Made by a program: the position numbers and the translations under genes
Part shown: piece after piece, positions 46,696 through 64,000 of the stretch
Layout of the letters: the number at the start of each line of letters is the position of its first letter
Position numbering within the stretch: position 1 is the stretch's first letter
Notes under the pieces: model-generated
The model's input: only the letters and a program-made list of their open reading frames with translations
Told to the model about the DNA's origin: nothing
Database searches by the model: none
NCBI RefSeq assembly: GCF_000344685.1
Contig: NW_006920410.1
Location: 3,459,922-3,523,921 of the forward strand
Direction of reading: 5' to 3'
Origin: Gloeophyllum trabeum ATCC 11539
Lineage: Eukaryota; Basidiomycota; Agaricomycetes; Gloeophyllales; Gloeophyllaceae
Length of the DNA stretch: 64,000 nt

Positions 46696-48553
46696 ATGGG
46701 CCATACCGTTTCCAAACTTCGCTTGGCCTGGAAAGAGTTGGTCCGGCTGGTACACATCTATGACGATGTCTACAAGCGCCTACAGGCCTCTCCAGGCGTG
46801 CCGGATACCTCAAACCCGACAACACGGTCATTTTGGACAGTCCCCGAATCACCTATCTCAACACACATTCTGAAAGAGTTGCCTGAATATGCCGACATTG
46901 TAATCGTGGGTTCTGGGATTACCGGAACATCCGTGGCATACAACGTCTTGGACTTTGTGCCCACAGGTTCCTTGACGATTGTCATGCTGGAAGCACGAGA
47001 AGCGTGCTCCGGAGCTACTGCAAGGTAGGTCAGCCGTGGTAGTACGAGGTGTTCGTTGGCTAAACAATTGTCATTTAGAAATGGAGGACATATCAATCCA
47101 CCCCTATGGCATGATTACGCTGACCTCAAAGAGGTATACGGCGAGAAGGAGGCAAAGACTATCATGCAGTTTCGTCTAGCTCATCTCCGGGAAATGATGA
47201 GTGTTGCCGCCAGCGAATCCATCGCGGGCCATTGCCAGATCAGAGAGGTTGAGACTGTCGACGTCTACTTTGACGACGCACGCTTCGGAGCGGCGAAGGA
47301 AGCATTCAAGTTGTGGCAAACCGATATGTCAGCGGACAATGATTCTTTCTATCCAGTTGAGAAGGAGAATGCTATCAAGGTACGGAGATCCTCTTCCGCT
47401 TCATCGACCAGTATCATGGGATCAAGGTGGCACGGAATACTTCGGCGGCTCTATGCTGATGAGGTGTTCCTTGCGTATCTTAATGACCCGTGATAGTTCT
47501 CGCATCTACCCGAGCTCTAAGACAGCCTTTTCAATGGTTCGCAGAACTTCGGACTAGCCAACGAAGTCGCGGGCTGCATCATTGGTGCCGCAGGAGCCGT
47601 ACATCCCTACCGCTTCGTCACGTCCATTCTATCAAATCTCCTGAAGCGTCACCCTGACCAGTAAGCTGAGAACGGGTTTTATAGCATTGGCCTCGTCATT
47701 GAGAACAGGTCCGTCTAGCTTCTTCTTGTCGACCCACACACCTTGTACAGACGTCCATACCTCCGCCCGTGGTTACACCGTTGTTACCCCGCGGGGCATG
47801 ATTACGACACCACACGTAGTTCACGCGACAAACGGATGGGCGTCTCATCTCCTGGAGCCTTTGCGTGCCAAAATTGTGCCCATCCGAGGTAACATGACAG
47901 CTCAGCGGCCAGGGCAGTCTCTCGCTCGGTCCACCCGAGATGGGTACCGCGCACACATCTTCTATCGGGACCAAGGATATGACTATCTTACCCAGCTACC
48001 GGACGGAGAACACGAACTGATGTTTGGTGGGGGCTTTGCACAGGCTAATAAGAATGGTCTGTCAGAGATAGCAGACATGGACGACGGGTCATTAAATTGG
48101 GGCATTACAAACAACCTCGGAGGCGCGCTGCCGCTCTACTTCGGCCCATCGAACTGGGGCGCAGAAGCCGTTCCATCCAAATCATCCGATCGCGATGAAG
48201 TGGACTGGCCCCAAGGTAGAATGAAAGCGTTCTGGACGGGTATTCTGGGTATCTCCGTCGACGGGAGGCCTTGGGTGGGGCGTCTCCCTCCCAGATCGAC
48301 AGGCCGGCGTCGTCCTCTCCCGTTGCCTGACAAAAGTCGACTTACCTCTGTCCCCTCCGAATGGATATCCGCTGGTTATAGTGGTGAAGGTATGCCTCAT
48401 GCTTGGATGAGTGGGAAGGGCCTCGCATATATGGTGCTGGGCGTTGAGAAGGAAACTTGCCTTTCTGAGTGGTTCCCGCAGAGCTTCATAGTTTCTGAAC
48501 AACGTCGAAGGAAAGCGAAAGTGGAGGACCTTCTTGATAGATTCCGTAAGTAG
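46696..48553 (+). CDS. FAD-dependent oxidoreductase (DAO family)
   Basis: Amine or amino-acid oxidase-like flavoprotein of the DAO/GlpD fold; its substrate is unknown. Exons 46696-47024, 47079-47379, 47545-47660 and 47719-48553 give 526 residues. The dinucleotide-binding motif is DIVIVGSGITGTSVAYNVLD, with the acidic end of the second strand in IVMLEARE, followed by GATARNGGHINPP, the GxTxRNGG FAD loop seen in this fungal subgroup. Later parts are GCIIGAAGAVHPYRFV, VVHATNGWASHLL, the C-terminal ILGISVDGRPWVG and AGYSGEGMPHAW. The N-terminus has no signal or presequence. Intron 2 is 165 nt, about three times the local norm, and contains in-frame-looking sequence in another phase, so an additional small exon may have been missed. 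The gene converges with the amidase (131 bp between stops). Confidence 0.88.
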
Positions 48554-48684
48554 AGAGGGTACGCAGTGTTCTATTACATAGCCACCGCAGGACTGTACCA
48601 CTGGTATTCATTTCATCAATTGCACTTATTGGTTTATGCTGTACTCATACAACTGCTTCACTTCTTTCTCTATAAATTGTATGA

Positions 48685-50934
48685 CTATTCCCGTGCTGCC
48701 GCTCTGTACTTCCCTAGTGCGTTATCCAATATTTCTGTCATGGCAATGACGGCCTCCTCCTCCAAGGTCCGGCCAATCAGTTGCAGTCCAACGGGAGCAC
48801 CGTGGAAGAGCTTTGGGTCATCTGCAAACACCATCATCAGGGCGAGGTTAATGGATCAGCGGAATGGACCAAGCACGTACACAACTTATAGTTGGCTTCG
48901 TCATGGTGATTGTAGAATTCGTGAGGGGGAACAGGTCTGTCCAGCTCCTCGTCGACGAAAGTCACAGGGACAACAGACGTAGCGTAGTCCATCGCATTAC
49001 AGAAGGTCGTATAAAAATAGTCGCTGAGTCCAGCAAGGCGGTCAATGATTTTCGCAGAGGTAGTGCAAGCAGCACGTACTTGTTTAGGCCGTGAGGGGGT
49101 GCAACGTAGGGAGCTGCCGGCGATATTATGGCGTCCACGGGTCTGCCAGTACCAGTTTGGTTTGCAGTAGCTTGCCAGTGGTCCAGCTGCGCCTTCCGTA
49201 GCGACCTCTTCTCCTTGTGCAGTTGCCACAGCTATCGAACAGGCCCACCGACTCGTCAGTGGATGTGTCAAGCACAGAAGCGGAGAATTTGGTCACCTCC
49301 CAAGCCGTCAGCATCTTCTTCTCGGGGCCGAGGACGGTCTGCACGAGCGGCTCGTCTAGCGCTAGATCGTGCTTGTTGGTGTCGGGGCTCATGGTTTGAA
49401 TAACGGGCTCGCCCGACTCCTCACATACAACGTGGAAGTCATGCCCCCCGTCTGCGGCGTATATGCTCTCCTGGAATCCCATAAGGCACTCGCGCGGAAG
49501 GGGGTACCGGGTACCTACCGCGTTTCTGAATATCTCCAACATCTGGTATGGCTGCCAGTCGATGACTATCCAACTAGGGTTCAGATGGCCATGCTGTACT
49601 ATTTCCGGTCAGACACCTACCTTTATGTCCAGCATCCTCAAGCGCAGCCTTGCACATCCGCATGGCACGCCAGAGCGGAGGGTGAGGTTTCAACAGGCCG
49701 TTGTCCCACATGATAGCAAAAGAAAGCTGTCCCCCTCCACCATGTTCGCTGAGGGCATACTCCTTGTCTGACCATTCTTTGCGGACAGCCAGCGGGTCCT
49801 TATTCCACGGCTTAGAATCGAGTACCGCCTTCATGAAGAGTTTCACACCGGACACCGCGTTGGTCATGGGCCCTGGGACAGACGAAATGGATTCCTGGCC
49901 TTCCTGCGAGTTCACCGCCCCCGCGTACGGCAGACGCTCGTACGAGGGGCGGAGGGTGTACAAGCCACAGAACGCGCTGGGTATCCGGACTGAGCTGCAT
50001 CCAAGTTGCCCGTTAGATGTGAAAACCCGAGATGGGTGACAGCGTCTCACCCCCCGATGTCTGTACCAATACCGAGAGGACTCCCTTTCATGGCGACGAG
50101 TGCACCCTCGCCACCGGAAGAGCCGCCGCAGGTCAGGTAGCGGTTCCATGGATTTGTCGTCCGCCCGAAGACGTGATTGAATGTCTCGCCCCACTATCGC
50201 GTGGAAAGGATGCAGCGTAATCAACGGTGGAGCTAAAGATTGATGATATACTTACATTCAAAGTCTGGCAGACGTTAGTTCGGACGAACGGAACGGCGCC
50301 ACACTCGTATAGGATCTGCGTAAGGACCGAGTCCGAGTCGGCATATTTACCAATCCATGAGGCATAGCCTAAGCCACTCGGCACATCCGTTAGACGCGGA
50401 ACGCCACAAGAAATAACCAGACAGACCCATGGTCGTTTCTAGGCCTTTGATCTTGAACTGGTCTTTGAGGGAGATGGGGAGGCCATGGAGGGGCCCCATG
50501 ACTTTGCCGGTGACTTTGAGGTGGTCATCGACTTCCTGTGCACGCTGCAGCGCTCGCTCGACGAATATTTCCGTTAGACAGTTGGTCTAACCGAGAAGAA
50601 GTCAGCAACGGTAAGGAGGGAAACCGAACCCAGCGCTGACAAGTTGCTGTGCGATGATGGCCCGCTTGTAGAATGCGGTGGTCACTTCGACGGAGGACCA
50701 TTGGCCGGAGGCCAGCTTGCTCAGGAGAGCGCCGACGTCGGTGGTGTCAGTGATCTCAATCTCGCGCGGCGTTAGCAGCCCGCACTTGTATGGGACGTCC
50801 AGAACATTCAGGACGTCGTCGGGGGGCGTTTCAATGAGCCATGCGCGTGGAATGGCCTCCTGTTGTTGCTGCTTCTTAGCTTTGCACCGGGCCCGCCAAT
50901 CGGGAGCGGCGGGGGTCACGGAATCCGAAGCCAT
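48685..50934 (-). CDS. Amidase-signature enzyme (acetamidase/fatty-acid amidase type)
   Basis: Hydrolase of the amidase-signature family that splits carboxamides to acid and ammonia or amine. Nine exons (50934-50641, 50586-50427, 50368-50256, 50193-50051, 49994-49621, 49565-49297, 49231-49080, 49023-48881, 48821-48685) give 594 residues, usual for fungal acetamidases. The catalytic triad is visible: Lys in LHGLPISLKDQF, the cis-Ser in the Gly-Ser loop CGGSSGGEGALVAMKGS and the nucleophilic Ser in GIGTDIGGSVRIPS, the last rebuilt across an intron. Further motifs are AIISPAAPYVAPPHG and FHGAPVGLQLIGR. The exon 8 donor is the third of three possible GT sites (at 48880); the others give a stop in the next exon. 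The start is the first ATG of the open frame. No targeting signal is seen. The substrate could be acetamide, a fatty-acid amide or another amide. Confidence 0.93.
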
Positions 50935-51298
50935 CTGGACACGATCAGTCTAATGATGCTGCGAGCCTCTCGCCCTCCGACCGACCTCGACGGTAATCGC
51001 AGATCTGACTGTGTTTTACTTCAGAAATGACCAGGAAATGACGTCTGGTTTGTACGGCTCAACATTTGCTAAATGTCGATTGATGTCTGGAAATTTCTTA
51101 CGGTTGTCTTCCGCACGTTTGGCATGCGTTGTAGGTCCGGATTCAGTTTCTTCAGTCTGCAGAGTGCGCACCCGGCAGGTACGCGGTATTTCTGACGAAC
51201 GGATGGAAGCTCACGGTCGGAGTTCTGGTGGTTAACAGGGGCGGGTTTCATTGAACCTAAAGCATTATTCGGGTTACCCCTTACAGGATGCCTTTTCC
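50935..51298. promoter_or_regulatory. Amidase upstream region
   Basis: 364 bp between the amidase start and the candidate small gene on the other strand, so it may be a divergent promoter. No motif recognised. Confidence 0.4.
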
Positions 51299-51569
51299 AT
51301 GTCGTCTATAATTGCCCGTGTGGTCCCGGGCCTTTGTAGCGAGCTGACGGAGATTTCGGAGGACCAGAAAGGGAAGGTCTACAAGTAAGGCTCTGCTCAC
51401 AATTGATGACTCCGGATAGATGACTGGGGAGTCAGTCTCCTAGTCCAGGTCTGTCGTGCGCAAGGCGAAAGCAATGCTCACGTATCAAGTCCCTGGGTTC
51501 GCCTGGCAGAATCGTTTTTACAAACACTTGCCAGGAAAGGGGGTCTGTATACATCTGAAGATGATATAA
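51299..51569 (+). CDS. Candidate 68-residue protein, two exons
   Basis: I do not recognise a family. Exon 1 (51299-51384) encodes MSSIIARVVPGLCSELTEIS and ends TAC AA before a GTAAGG donor; exon 2 (51449-51569) starts after CCAG and reads through RKAKAMLTYQVPGFAWQNRF to a stop. The phases match (a Lys codon is rebuilt), and the 64-nt intron is typical in size. The protein is basic, with aromatic residues in its second half and no signal peptide. It could be a small mitochondrial or nuclear protein, or the start of a longer gene with more exons. Support is the clean splice and amino-acid composition only. Confidence 0.4.
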
Positions 51570-52341
51570 ATACTGCGAACTCTGCGCCGGCAAGCCGAGA
51601 AGGCAGTCATCTGTCTGTAGACCTCTTCGCTGTTGATTGCCATGTACCCAATGTTGCTGAATGAGGCTAGCGCGGCCGTCCCAACAGTTGGGAGGGCCCG
51701 AGTCGTCTCAGATCCCAGACGTGCACGGGAAACACTCACAGGCGGGGTACTTATCCTGTAGATATCAGTGCATAAACGCGTGACAATGGAGCCGACGGGC
51801 GTGGGGGGAGGGGACTGTAATTGTAATTGTCGACAACGCAGCTGCACTCACCGCCCGCCGTTTGTGTTGCAAGGCGTACCGACCTTGCACGTTGAGCGCT
51901 GCACCATTGACCGCCGTCCCAGCCGTCTACAACGTTCCAGAGACAAAAGCAAAGATAATCAGATTCGGACGAAAACATAACAAAAAGGGCGAAAAGGAAA
52001 AGCGCAATCGGATTTGTTTGGTGTTATTTCGCCCATCAGCGGTTGCCGGGCGTCGACTGGAGTGACCGTGTCGCTCCATCGTTCACTCGCTCGTCGTCGT
52101 CGCCGTCGTCGACAAGCCTTCTCTCTCCGTCTTTCAGACTACGGCCCCGAGCAGCTTTCGTACTTTTCTTTCTCTTCCAACTACTTTTCTCTCGCTTCGT
52201 TCGTTCAACCGGTCAGTATCTCCCCTTCTCTAGCCTGCTGCGCGTCTCAACAAGCTTCTGCTTTCCGTCTGTTCTCGTCTCGGCGCTGGACGTGTCGTCG
52301 ACGCTGCTTTCCACATTAGATTCAAGTGCGCTTAGCTGCTC
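51570..52341. promoter_or_regulatory. Upstream region of the BNI4-like gene
   Basis: About 770 bp. The last 260 bp are strongly pyrimidine-rich on the plus strand, including TCG/CGT repeats near 52094-52112, typical of fungal core promoters and 5'UTRs. A GTCAGT at 52209 and a CACATTAG ending at 52320 could flank a 5'UTR intron. No convincing ORF. Confidence 0.4.
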
Positions 52342-55205
52342 GTGGCGCAGTCAATGGCCGTTCTCGCTCCCCAAGATTGGCACCTTCCGAGAGATATCGC
52401 AATGGACGTGCCCTCCCCGAATTCTTCAAATCCGTCGGTTCCCCGCCAGCAACCGTCTCCTGCAGGCGATCGGTCCAACTCATCATCTTCAATGTCGCCG
52501 CCACCGCAGCAACAACAACAGCCATATCCGTACCCGGTCCAGCAGCAACAGCAGGCTGGATGGACACCCTCCCAACCGTTTTATCCTTCGTTTTATCAAA
52601 ATCACCAGCAGCCTTACCCGGTCCACCCTGCGCAGGGCCAGATGCCTCCGCAGGGTCCATACTTTGACCCCGCTGCCAATGCTCAGTTCGCCCAGTGGGC
52701 TTATCAACAGATGATGTACAACGCTCAGCAGCCGCATCATTACATGCCCTCTTCCATGCCTGGTCAGGGACGAGGCAGGTCTGCTAGCGCAAGTTCGCCC
52801 GGAGACTATTTCGCGCAGGGCCAGATAGCCGGCTTTAGTCAGTTCCCGAGCGGTACCCCGACTGCTCATCCATCGCAGTTGCCTCCCAACCAGTTTAATC
52901 CGGGGGCCCAGCAGAGGAATGGGGGTAGCCCTTCTGGTGACTATGCTGGCTTCCATCCCTACCGCCGGCCTGCCAACCGTCAAGGTTCTCATTCGAGTCA
53001 GGATCCGGAATGGCGACCACCAGGGGCTGCAGGGCCGTTCCAGCCGCCCTACGCACGCGCAGACGCGTCAGGTTCGTCTTCCTCGGTCAATTCTACGTCT
53101 TCGAGTGGCGGCTCCCGGCAGAGGACGAGCAGTTTGCAGGGACAGTCAAATAATCCTGGACAATCCAATAGTGCCGGATCGTCTGGTAGCACGCGCAGCC
53201 GTAACCCGCCACAGCAAGCACCTCCGTCTAGCAACACCAACGGACATGGAAGGTCGAGCAGTACGAATGCTTCTCCTGCTCCTGCCACGTCGTCCAGCAG
53301 TGCTTCCCCATCAAGGCCTCATCCTCATACCCGTAATCTTTCGACCTCGTCTTCCTCGTCTTCTGCTTCTCGCACTCAAGTCACATCGCCGTCTTCTACA
53401 TCTACTACTAGCGGCACTGCGAGCCCCCACGGAAGTGCGACAGCGCGGCCGATGAAACCATCGCCGCTGTCGCAAGGGAACTTCACTGCAGCGGAAAAAC
53501 GTATGTCTCGCGATGACAGCGATTTGAGCGCAATGCTCGACCCTGTGCCAGGCCTCTCGGAACGCAGAGGAGGTATCAAAGGCCGTTTGCGCAGGGCACT
53601 GTCCTTGAATGCGACCCAGACACTGCGCGAGGAGGACGAAGATGAGCACGCGAGCGGTCCGTCTACTCGGAAGGCTGAAGCTCGCAGTAAGAGCGACTCC
53701 GGGCCGAGCAATGGTATCGCCGGCGATGCCAGCGACACTGCTTCCAACGCGACTGTGCAGACCAAGAAAAAGCGATTCGTCTTCAATTCCCGGTTTAACC
53801 GCTCGACTGATAACATATCTATCTCCTCCGTCTCGTCTTCTGCCTCCGTTATGATACGCAAGATTGGTTCTCTTGGAAAGCTTGCTAGACGTAACTCCCT
53901 TGCTGGTATTACGTCGATCTTCAAAGATAAGAAGGATAAGGAGGAGGCAGAGGAGTCTGGGAAGAAGGGTAAAAAGAAGAAAGGCAAGAGCGAGGTATCT
54001 GAACCGAGTGTGTCGCATGCCACGGCGGAATTCGATAGAGGTGAATGGGACGGCGCCGACCTCAGTGGGTTGAGTCCTGCTGCTAGGTTGGCGCGACAGC
54101 ATACTCTGAAGAGCAATGCGGAAGCAGCTGCGAGGGCCAAGGCCCAGCAGGAAGCTGTTGCGAAGGGTCAGAACAACGAACTCCCGACGACATGGGAGAA
54201 GAATACGACTAACCGGGACCACCTTCCCGCAGGTACTGTGGCGGTCGGCGAGGATGGCACGAGGTACATGGGTGACGACGATGACTCTGGGAGTGAGGAT
54301 GGTACGTATGATGATCAACATGGACGACCGCATTACGGTGGTGAAGGCTGGGACGATGGCCAGAACTGGGGTGAGGAAGAGGAAGATGAAGACGTTACCA
54401 TCAGAATGGGCCTGGAAAGCACGGCGCTCGATGATGATTACGATGGAGAGGTCGAGCCTTGGGCAACCAATGTTCGGAGGAGTGTTGAGAAGGCACGCAA
54501 GCCTGCCAAAGGTATCCTGAAAAGTGCGTGATCGTACTCGTCGTTAAGAAAACAATGCTGATCTCAATATCTTTTCAAGAAGATGCCAATTATTCTCAAG
54601 ATGCCTATCTTGACCAGCCCCCTCCGTCTATTCCCCGCGCTCGTTCTAACTCGTACAATTCTCATCCAGCCTCTTCATCGGAGCTGGGTCCTCTTGCGCG
54701 GATTCCATCTCCCGACCCAGATCATATCGATGGCCTGCACCGACACGGTTCCCAGTCTTCTCACCACTCGCCCGCAGCTGATAGTTCTACGCATCCGTTA
54801 TTCGAAGCAGGTGCTAAGAAAGAAGCGGCAGAGTCCAGCGGTTCGCATGAGAAGGGTCTTTTCAATCACTCCAATTCATCAGCACCAGCATTGTCGACCG
54901 TCTTCTCCAATGGGCCCCCTACATTACAACATCGGTCTGCAACTGCTCCAGCGAAGCGACTCGCATTTGCGTCGAATCTGTCGGTATACGACACGTTCGC
55001 GCCCTCTGTTTACGACCGACGAAGCGAGCCCGCGACATGGAGTAGATTGACTCCGGCGTTGGCTCAGCGCATAAAGGAGGAGCTCAACTCCTACAAAATG
55101 GAGGAGATGGAGGTGCATGCCGCCAGCCGAATCCAGTGCGTACTTCTTCATTATGCGTAAGAGTCATTCTAACAGCCCTTCCATAGCACTCAATTCTTCG
55201 TCTGA
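52342..55205 (+). CDS. BNI4-like PP1-regulator protein
   Basis: Large mostly disordered protein of 918 residues. Exons: 52342-54523, 54580-55135 and 55187-55205. The first 400 residues are Gln/Pro/Ser-rich with Gln runs. The middle has basic clusters (GIKGRLRRALSL, RFVFNSRFNR, a Lys-rich stretch) and an acidic segment near 640-720. The only conserved part I recognise is the end: KRLAFASNLSVYDTFAPSVY, DRR, RLTPALAQRIKEELNSYK, MEEMEVH and, across the last intron, SRIHTQFFV. This matches the C-terminal box of yeast Bni4 (YDTF..YDRR..LTP.LAQ.IK.ELN..K..MEVH..S..THFF), a Glc7/PP1 targeting subunit that brings chitin synthase III to the bud neck septins. A PP1 docking sequence could be RFVF or RLAF. 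The last coding exon is only 19 nt and completes this box. The role is inferred from the box. Confidence 0.75.
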
Positions 55206-55884
55206 TCGTTCTGAGGCCATAGAATGTTCTCCGTCTGGGTCACTGCCCGGCCGCATGATTCCAAGAACATTGTTACTTCACTCGCCATCTATCTTCTGCT
55301 GAGGTCTCATTTACATACATCGTCCTCCTTGTTTCGTCATCCTCGCCGCTAGCAAATGCTCACGTCTTCCCGTACGCCCGGATCCAACATTCAATGTGTT
55401 CAGTTTCATTTCAATCTATACCCTCACGTGTAATACTACCGACGCACGGTGTCCTCTTCATCCGTTCCTAGCTATATATATGTACGCTGTGTCGTACGTT
55501 GCCCATCTCACTCTTTTCTGAAGCTACCATCTTGGACGGACTTTCAAGTGGGTAATGTGTCGACGACTAACGTCTATGTCTAGTATATTATGTTTTGACT
55601 GGCTTCCTCACGTAGTATTACCCATCCACTCCTTTAGATCTTAGTTTCCCAGTATTTGTGATAGGGCTGCTCAGTAATACGATAGGCCTTATTATCGCCA
55701 CTCGTGTTGTGGACCAAGCTCAGGTGTGGTGCGACGTGATCAGCGACAGATGGATGCGTATGTATTATTCTACATGGTTGTGTGTGATGTACCTAGATAT
55801 ATGAATGCAGGTAGAAAAGACGCTGATGCAACAGGTGCTACCGTCAAGTAGCGAGGTGGTTAGAGCAATGGAACAAATCAAGAC
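55206..55884. other. Convergent 3' region, BNI4-like / RPB1
   Basis: About 680 bp between two converging genes. It is AT-richer than the coding regions and should hold both 3'UTRs and terminators. No ORF of note. A short tRNA-like string near 55851-55866 was rejected. Confidence 0.45.
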
Positions 55885-62512
<6,628 letters not shown>

Positions 62513-63031
62513 GATTGCAATACCAGAGCTTCAAGGAAAAGGGTGGAAGCGAGGAAGCGACTAATAAGGAGTAGAAAATAGGGCAAGAAAGTCCGCAAGC
62601 AGGATTAAATTACGCAAAACCAGAGGAGGAGGTATGTCGTTGATATTTTCTCGAGCGCTCAGAAGTAGCCCCACGATTCAGCCAGCCACGCAAGCAACGA
62701 GAAATTTGACCAGACAAGGGTACGCCGCGACCGAGAACAAGCCCGAGACAGCCAGCAAGCAGAGTACGAAATGTGTGCGTGTCTTCCGCGAAGATCTATG
62801 CAGAAACCGAGGAAGACGACGACAACGACGAGGCGGTCGTTGAACAAGGAGTGGCCTTGTTTGACTCCCGCGGGCCCGCATTGTTTGGTTCGGAGTCTGA
62901 AACGCGCCTGCTTACGGACGCTGACGCGCAGCTACTAGTACTACAGCTCCTCACTGTTCTCCAGTTTCTTCGAGTTACAGCTCGACATCCTCGTTAGTAT
63001 ATTCAGCAGTTGGGACGTATAGAGTGCAGGC
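62513..63031. promoter_or_regulatory. Divergent promoter, RPB1 / VPS27
   Basis: 519 bp between the RPB1 start (-) and VPS27 start (+). It contains a 69-codon plus-strand frame at 62634-62843 described separately. No TATA element is clear. Confidence 0.5.
62634..62843 (+). CDS. Possible small ORF with mitochondrial presequence-like start
   Basis: An ATG-started frame of 69 codons inside the RPB1/VPS27 promoter. The first 30 residues (MSLIFSRALRSSPTI..., then ATRNLTRQGYAA) have alternating Arg, Ser and hydrophobic residues and no acidic residue, like a mitochondrial targeting sequence; the rest turns Arg-rich and looks random. If real it would probably have a second exon, but I could not find an in-phase one before the VPS27 start. 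It may equally be chance or 5'UTR. Confidence 0.2.
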   Translation: MSLIFSRALRSSPTIQPATQATRNLTRQGYAATENKPETASKQSTKCVRVFREDLCRNRGRRRQRRGGR

Positions 63032-64000
63032 ATGTCGGGTCTTACAAGTTGGCTCTGGGGGACGTCGCAGGTAGACGAGGCTGTTGGTACGCCTGCGGTT
63101 TCTCAGGCTTGCCGTGCGTAGCAGCTAACCTCGGTTCGTTCGCATCCAATAGACAAGGCGACCTCAGAGTTGCTCCCTACGGGCTCGGAAGACATTGCTC
63201 TCAATCTCGAAATATGCGATCAAATAAGGTCAAAGTCCGTACAGCCTAAGGATGCCATGAAGGCTCTCAAGAGGCGTCTGAATCATAAGAATCCGAATGT
63301 ACAGCTCTTGGCTCTCGGGGTCAGCGTATTTGCACCTTCACATTCATTCGCGGTTTACTGATGTCTAGGTTAGTTGACGGACGTGTGTATCAAGAATGGG
63401 GGTGATCACTTTCTCGTGGAGATAGCCTCCAGAGAGTTCATGGACAACCTCGTGTCGATCCTGAAGATGCCTGCACTGAACCACGAGGTCAAGAATATGA
63501 TCCTCCGCTTAATACAGAACTGGTCGATTGCATTCGAGGGTAGGCCCGCTCTCAGCTACGTCGGACAGGTATACAAGGATCTACAACGTGAAGGTGCGTC
63601 TCAGATAGTTCGTGGACTTGCCGGCACTAAACGTATCCAGGATTCAACTTCCCGCCCAAGGACCCGGCAGTAACCACCTCAGCGATCATCGATACGCAGA
63701 CCGCGCCCGAATGGATTGATTCAGACGTCTGTCTTCGATGTCGGACGCCTTTCTCATTCACTAATCGTAAACACCATTGCCGCAACTGTGGTCAAGTCTT
63801 TGACCAAGCATGTTCCTCGAAGACGATGCCTCTTCCTCACTTCGGGATAACACAGGAGGTGAGGGTTTGCGATGGATGCTACAACAAGTTGCAGAAGAAC
63901 CGAGATAGGCCGTAAGCCCCGTTTCTCCATTCCGTTCATCTCAGTCGTTCTGATTTCTCTGCAGAGCGGACAGCAAAACCCATCGCCATTCCTCGTCTCG
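63032..64000 (+). CDS. Vps27 (ESCRT-0), N-terminal part
   Basis: Endosomal ESCRT-0 subunit that binds PI3P and ubiquitinated cargo; cut by the right window edge. Exons: 63032-63086, 63153-63319, 63374-63593, 63641-63911, 63965 onward. The VHS domain occupies residues about 15-150 ([40 protein letters not shown]). The FYVE domain follows: [19 protein letters not shown], the basic RKHHCRNCG box and [10 protein letters not shown], with WxxD replaced by WIDSD before the first Cys pair. The part after 64000 should hold UIM motifs and a clathrin box. The start ATG is preceded by CAGGC and gives the typical short [10 protein letters not shown] beginning. Intron 2 uses the second of two AG sites (GTTAG, ending 63373). 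Confidence 0.95.

Noticed and set aside
46696..50934. Metabolic gene cluster of oxidoreductase and amidase
   Set aside because: Only two enzymes, convergent, with no transporter, regulator or backbone enzyme nearby.

Overview
The window looks like nuclear DNA of a filamentous basidiomycete, most likely an Agaricomycete. Genes are densely packed on both strands and interrupted by many short introns (mostly 45-70 nt, GT-AG with a few GC-AG, several microexons). Proteins typical of this group are present: an HNH-domain protein, an APH-fold kinase, a KRE9/KNH-type wall protein and a lineage-restricted acidic protein. No operon, CRISPR array, rRNA or tRNA gene was found. Exon coordinates were built by hand from splice sites, reading-frame phase and family conservation. 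Nearly all models close in frame, but none was checked against RNA.

Left part (1-19900): a small unrecognised gene; a 1632-codon protein tyrosine phosphatase with an N-terminal rhodanese domain (-); a 3.8-kb stretch without a recognisable gene; the ESCRT disassembly ATPase VPS4 (-); a HAL/NPR-type Ser/Thr kinase (-); a weak small gene; then a repeat-disturbed area. That area holds one complete Tc1/mariner-like MITE (about 633 bp, 27-bp inverted ends, TA target), the 5' part of a UGO1-like mitochondrial carrier gene running into an assembly gap, and the right end of a second MITE copy just after the gap. An APH-fold kinase gene follows.

Central part (20400-46300) is housekeeping: ribosomal protein eL19, a MYST histone acetyltransferase, a Mediator MED9-like gene, a type I membrane protein with a KRE9/KNH domain, a VMA12/TMEM199-like V-ATPase assembly factor, a basidiomycete-specific acidic protein, retromer VPS35, BCP1/BCCIP, an HNH protein, proline dehydrogenase, the cullin exchange factor CAND1 and the meiotic MutS homologue MSH4. 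Three divergent pairs share short promoters (BCP1/HNH 79 bp, CAND1/MSH4 172 bp, MYST/MED9 227 bp), and several pairs converge with 110-320 bp between stops.

Right part (46700-64000): an FAD-dependent oxidoreductase, an amidase-signature enzyme, a candidate 68-aa gene, a BNI4-like protein, RNA polymerase II largest subunit RPB1 (19 exons, heptad CTD), and ESCRT-0 VPS27, cut by the window edge. VPS4, VPS27, VPS35 and VMA12 all act on endosomes or vacuoles, but they are scattered and on different strands, so this does not look like a functional cluster.

I found no convincing new multi-gene system. The most unusual signals are in gene architecture: an inferred 3-nt exon that keeps the RPB1 CTD heptad in register, an 8-nt exon splitting the MSH4 Walker A motif, inferred GC-AG introns in three genes, and a phosphatase domain opened by about 390 residues between its catalytic loop and Q-loop.
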